Below are positions 62,959 to 64,000 of a DNA stretch of 64,000 nucleotides, piece after piece; position 1 is the first letter of the stretch, and each line of letters opens with the position of its first letter. Under the pieces are notes generated by a model. It saw only the letters and a list, made by a program, of their open reading frames with translations. It ran no database searches and was not told the DNA's origin. Source of the stretch: Micromonospora sonchi (GTDB taxonomy: Bacteria; Actinomycetota; Actinomycetes; Mycobacteriales; Micromonosporaceae); assembly GCF_014646235.1 (NCBI RefSeq), contig NZ_BMNB01000001.1, forward strand, positions 62,001-126,000, read 5' to 3'. The translations under genes and the position numbers were made by a program.

Positions 62959-63944
62959 CCGCGGCTGCGCGATGGCTCGACGGCCGGGTCCTGCGTACCC
63001 CGCTGCTGCGCTCCCCGGCGATCGACCGGCTGGCCGGTGCCCGGGTGCTGATGAAGGCGGAGAACCTGCAGACCGGCGGTTCGTACAAGATGCGCGGCGG
63101 ACTGTACGCGGTCGGCCGGATCGCCGCGGCCGGACACCGCGGGGTGGTCGCGCAGAGCACCGGAAACCACGCGGTGGCGGTGGCGCTGGCGGCCCGGGGG
63201 TACGCACTGACCGCCACCGTCGTGCTGCCGGTCGACGCGGCACTGACCAAGGTCGCCCGAGTCCGGGCGGCGGGCGCCCGGGTGGTCCTGGCCGGCACCA
63301 CGGTCGCCGAGCGGTTGGCCGTGGTCAGCCGGATCAGTGACGAGACCGGCCACCCGGTCGTCGACGCGTACGACCACCCGGACGTGGTCGCCGGGCAGGG
63401 CAGCGCCAGCCTTGAGCTGATCGAGGACGCGGAGCAGGCCGGCAGCCCGGTGGATGTGCTGGTGCTGCCGGTCGGCGGGGGCGGCGGCGTGGCCGGTGCC
63501 TGCCTGGCCGCGGCCAGCCGGCCGATCGAGGTGTACGGGGTGGAACCGGTCGGCTGCGACTCGCTGGCCCGCAGCCTGGCCGCCGGTCGACCGACCCCGG
63601 TCCCGCCGGCCCCGACGATCGCCGACGGCCTTCGGCCGGCCTGCGTGGGTGAGCTGCCCTTCGCCATCGTCCGGGACCGCCTGCGCGGGGTGATCCGGGT
63701 GGCGGAGAAGGAGATCGCCGACGCGTTCCAGCTGCTCCTGCTGGAGTTGAAGGTGCTGGTCGAACCGTCCGGCGCGGCCGGCCTGGCCGGCGCACTGCGA
63801 CTCGCGGCCGGCGATCCGTCGAGCCCGGTCGACGGCGGGCGGCAGCGCACGGTCGGCGTGGTGCTGACCGGCGGAAACGTGGATGCGGAACTGGTCGCCC
63901 GGTTGGCGGCCGCCGCCCGGAACAGGGAAGAGGTGGCAGCGTGA
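62910..63944 (+). CDS. PLP-dependent threonine/serine dehydratase-like protein
   Basis: A 344-residue type II PLP protein resembling the ilvA product without the ACT domain. The lysine is in TGGSYKMRGGL, the Asn loop is QSTGNHAVAVA, and the glycine-rich loop is PVGGGGGVAGA. IADGLRPACVGE is typical of dehydratases and serine racemases. ATG 62910 has AAGGAG (62899-62904). It overlaps the acyltransferase gene by 49 nt. This is a second, separately located homologue in the window, so a biosynthetic rather than isoleucine role is plausible. Confidence 0.85.
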   Translation: MSRTDPPGSTGAEVDVTAAARWLDGRVLRTPLLRSPAIDRLAGARVLMKAENLQTGGSYKMRGGLYAVGRIAAAGHRGVVAQSTGNHAVAVALAARGYALTATVVLPVDAALTKVARVRAAGARVVLAGTTVAERLAVVSRISDETGHPVVDAYDHPDVVAGQGSASLELIEDAEQAGSPVDVLVLPVGGGGGVAGACLAAASRPIEVYGVEPVGCDSLARSLAAGRPTPVPPAPTIADGLRPACVGELPFAIVRDRLRGVIRVAEKEIADAFQLLLLELKVLVEPSGAAGLAGALRLAAGDPSSPVDGGRQRTVGVVLTGGNVDAELVARLAAAARNREEVAA

Positions 63945-64000
63945 GCGCGAGTCGAACGAACGACCCAGCGTCGTGGGGCGAGGGTGGCCGGAGTGGGCCG
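63941..64000 (+). CDS. start of a further gene, cut by the window edge
   Basis: GTG 63941 overlaps the preceding stop (GTGA) and the frame is open for the 20 visible codons (MSASRTNDPASWGEGGRSGP). The overlap pattern is the same as in other operons of this window, so translation of a next operon gene is likely, but nothing identifies its product. Confidence 0.4.
   Translation, partial: MSASRTNDPASWGEGGRSGP

Overview
The window is high-GC DNA with GTG and TTG starts, GTGA/ATGA gene overlaps, mycothiol and F420 genes, a WhiB regulator, a DUF3499 protein and an Scr1/DUF397 regulator pair. Together these point to a filamentous actinomycete. The recurring AAGGGGCCCTTCCTT-type intergenic repeat and the overall gene content look most like Micromonosporaceae (Micromonospora or a close relative). 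This is a judgement from recognition, not from a search. I see no rRNA, tRNA, insertion sequence or CRISPR array.

Layout. 1-15.5 kb: two tandem SGNH hydrolases, a DUF1232 protein, cystathionine beta-synthase, then a mostly minus-strand block: a GNAT protein, RNase Z with a small leader ORF carrying a near-perfect Shine-Dalgarno, the three-gene N-acetylglutaminylglutamine amide (NAGGN) osmoprotectant operon (asnO, ngg, M42 peptidase), msrA, a HIT protein, a Tat-exported MBL-fold hydrolase, and a beta-lactamase-like serine hydrolase divergent from a LysR regulator. 15.6-26.8 kb: metB, an amidase, ilvA, greA, DUF4307, mca, a small membrane protein, a GGDEF-EAL c-di-GMP protein and a DUF255/YyaL protein. 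From memory, the order cbs-metB-greA-DUF4307-mca-small protein-DUF255 matches M. tuberculosis Rv1077-Rv1084 with extra genes inserted. 26.9-50.8 kb: purK-purE, a secreted lysozyme-like protein, a 1633-residue polytopic SCO7613-type protein, a UDP-glucose dehydrogenase-type enzyme, fadE25-type acyl-CoA dehydrogenase, a thioesterase, acetoacetyl-CoA synthetase, a glycosyltransferase with manC, and the F420 genes cofD-cofE and fbiC.

50.8-55.6 kb is a decaying patch around the conserved whiB2-Rv3259-Rv3258c core: a DUF4331 gene with an internal deletion and frameshift, a 5'-truncated small gene, a tandem-like array of a 13-base repeat, and an Scr1-type regulator plus its DUF397 partner, each carrying its own inactivating mutation. 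55.8-64 kb: a polyamine-type ABC transporter operon running directly into a two-component system, then an acyltransferase-3 membrane protein overlapping a second threonine-dehydratase-like PLP enzyme whose stop overlaps a further gene cut by the window edge.

How genes connect: cbs and metB form the transsulfuration steps linking methionine and cysteine, which feeds mycothiol. Mca uses mycothiol conjugates in detoxification, and MsrA repairs oxidised methionine. CofD, CofE and FbiC make coenzyme F420. ManC, the glycosyltransferase and the UDP-sugar dehydrogenase supply and use nucleotide sugars. The NAGGN operon makes a dipeptide osmolyte. No wholly new multi-gene system is evident. The most unusual items are the leader element upstream of rnz, the palindrome on the whiB2 promoter, the 52-bp repeat family, the transporter/two-component/acyltransferase/PLP-enzyme run at the right end, and the clustered gene decay.
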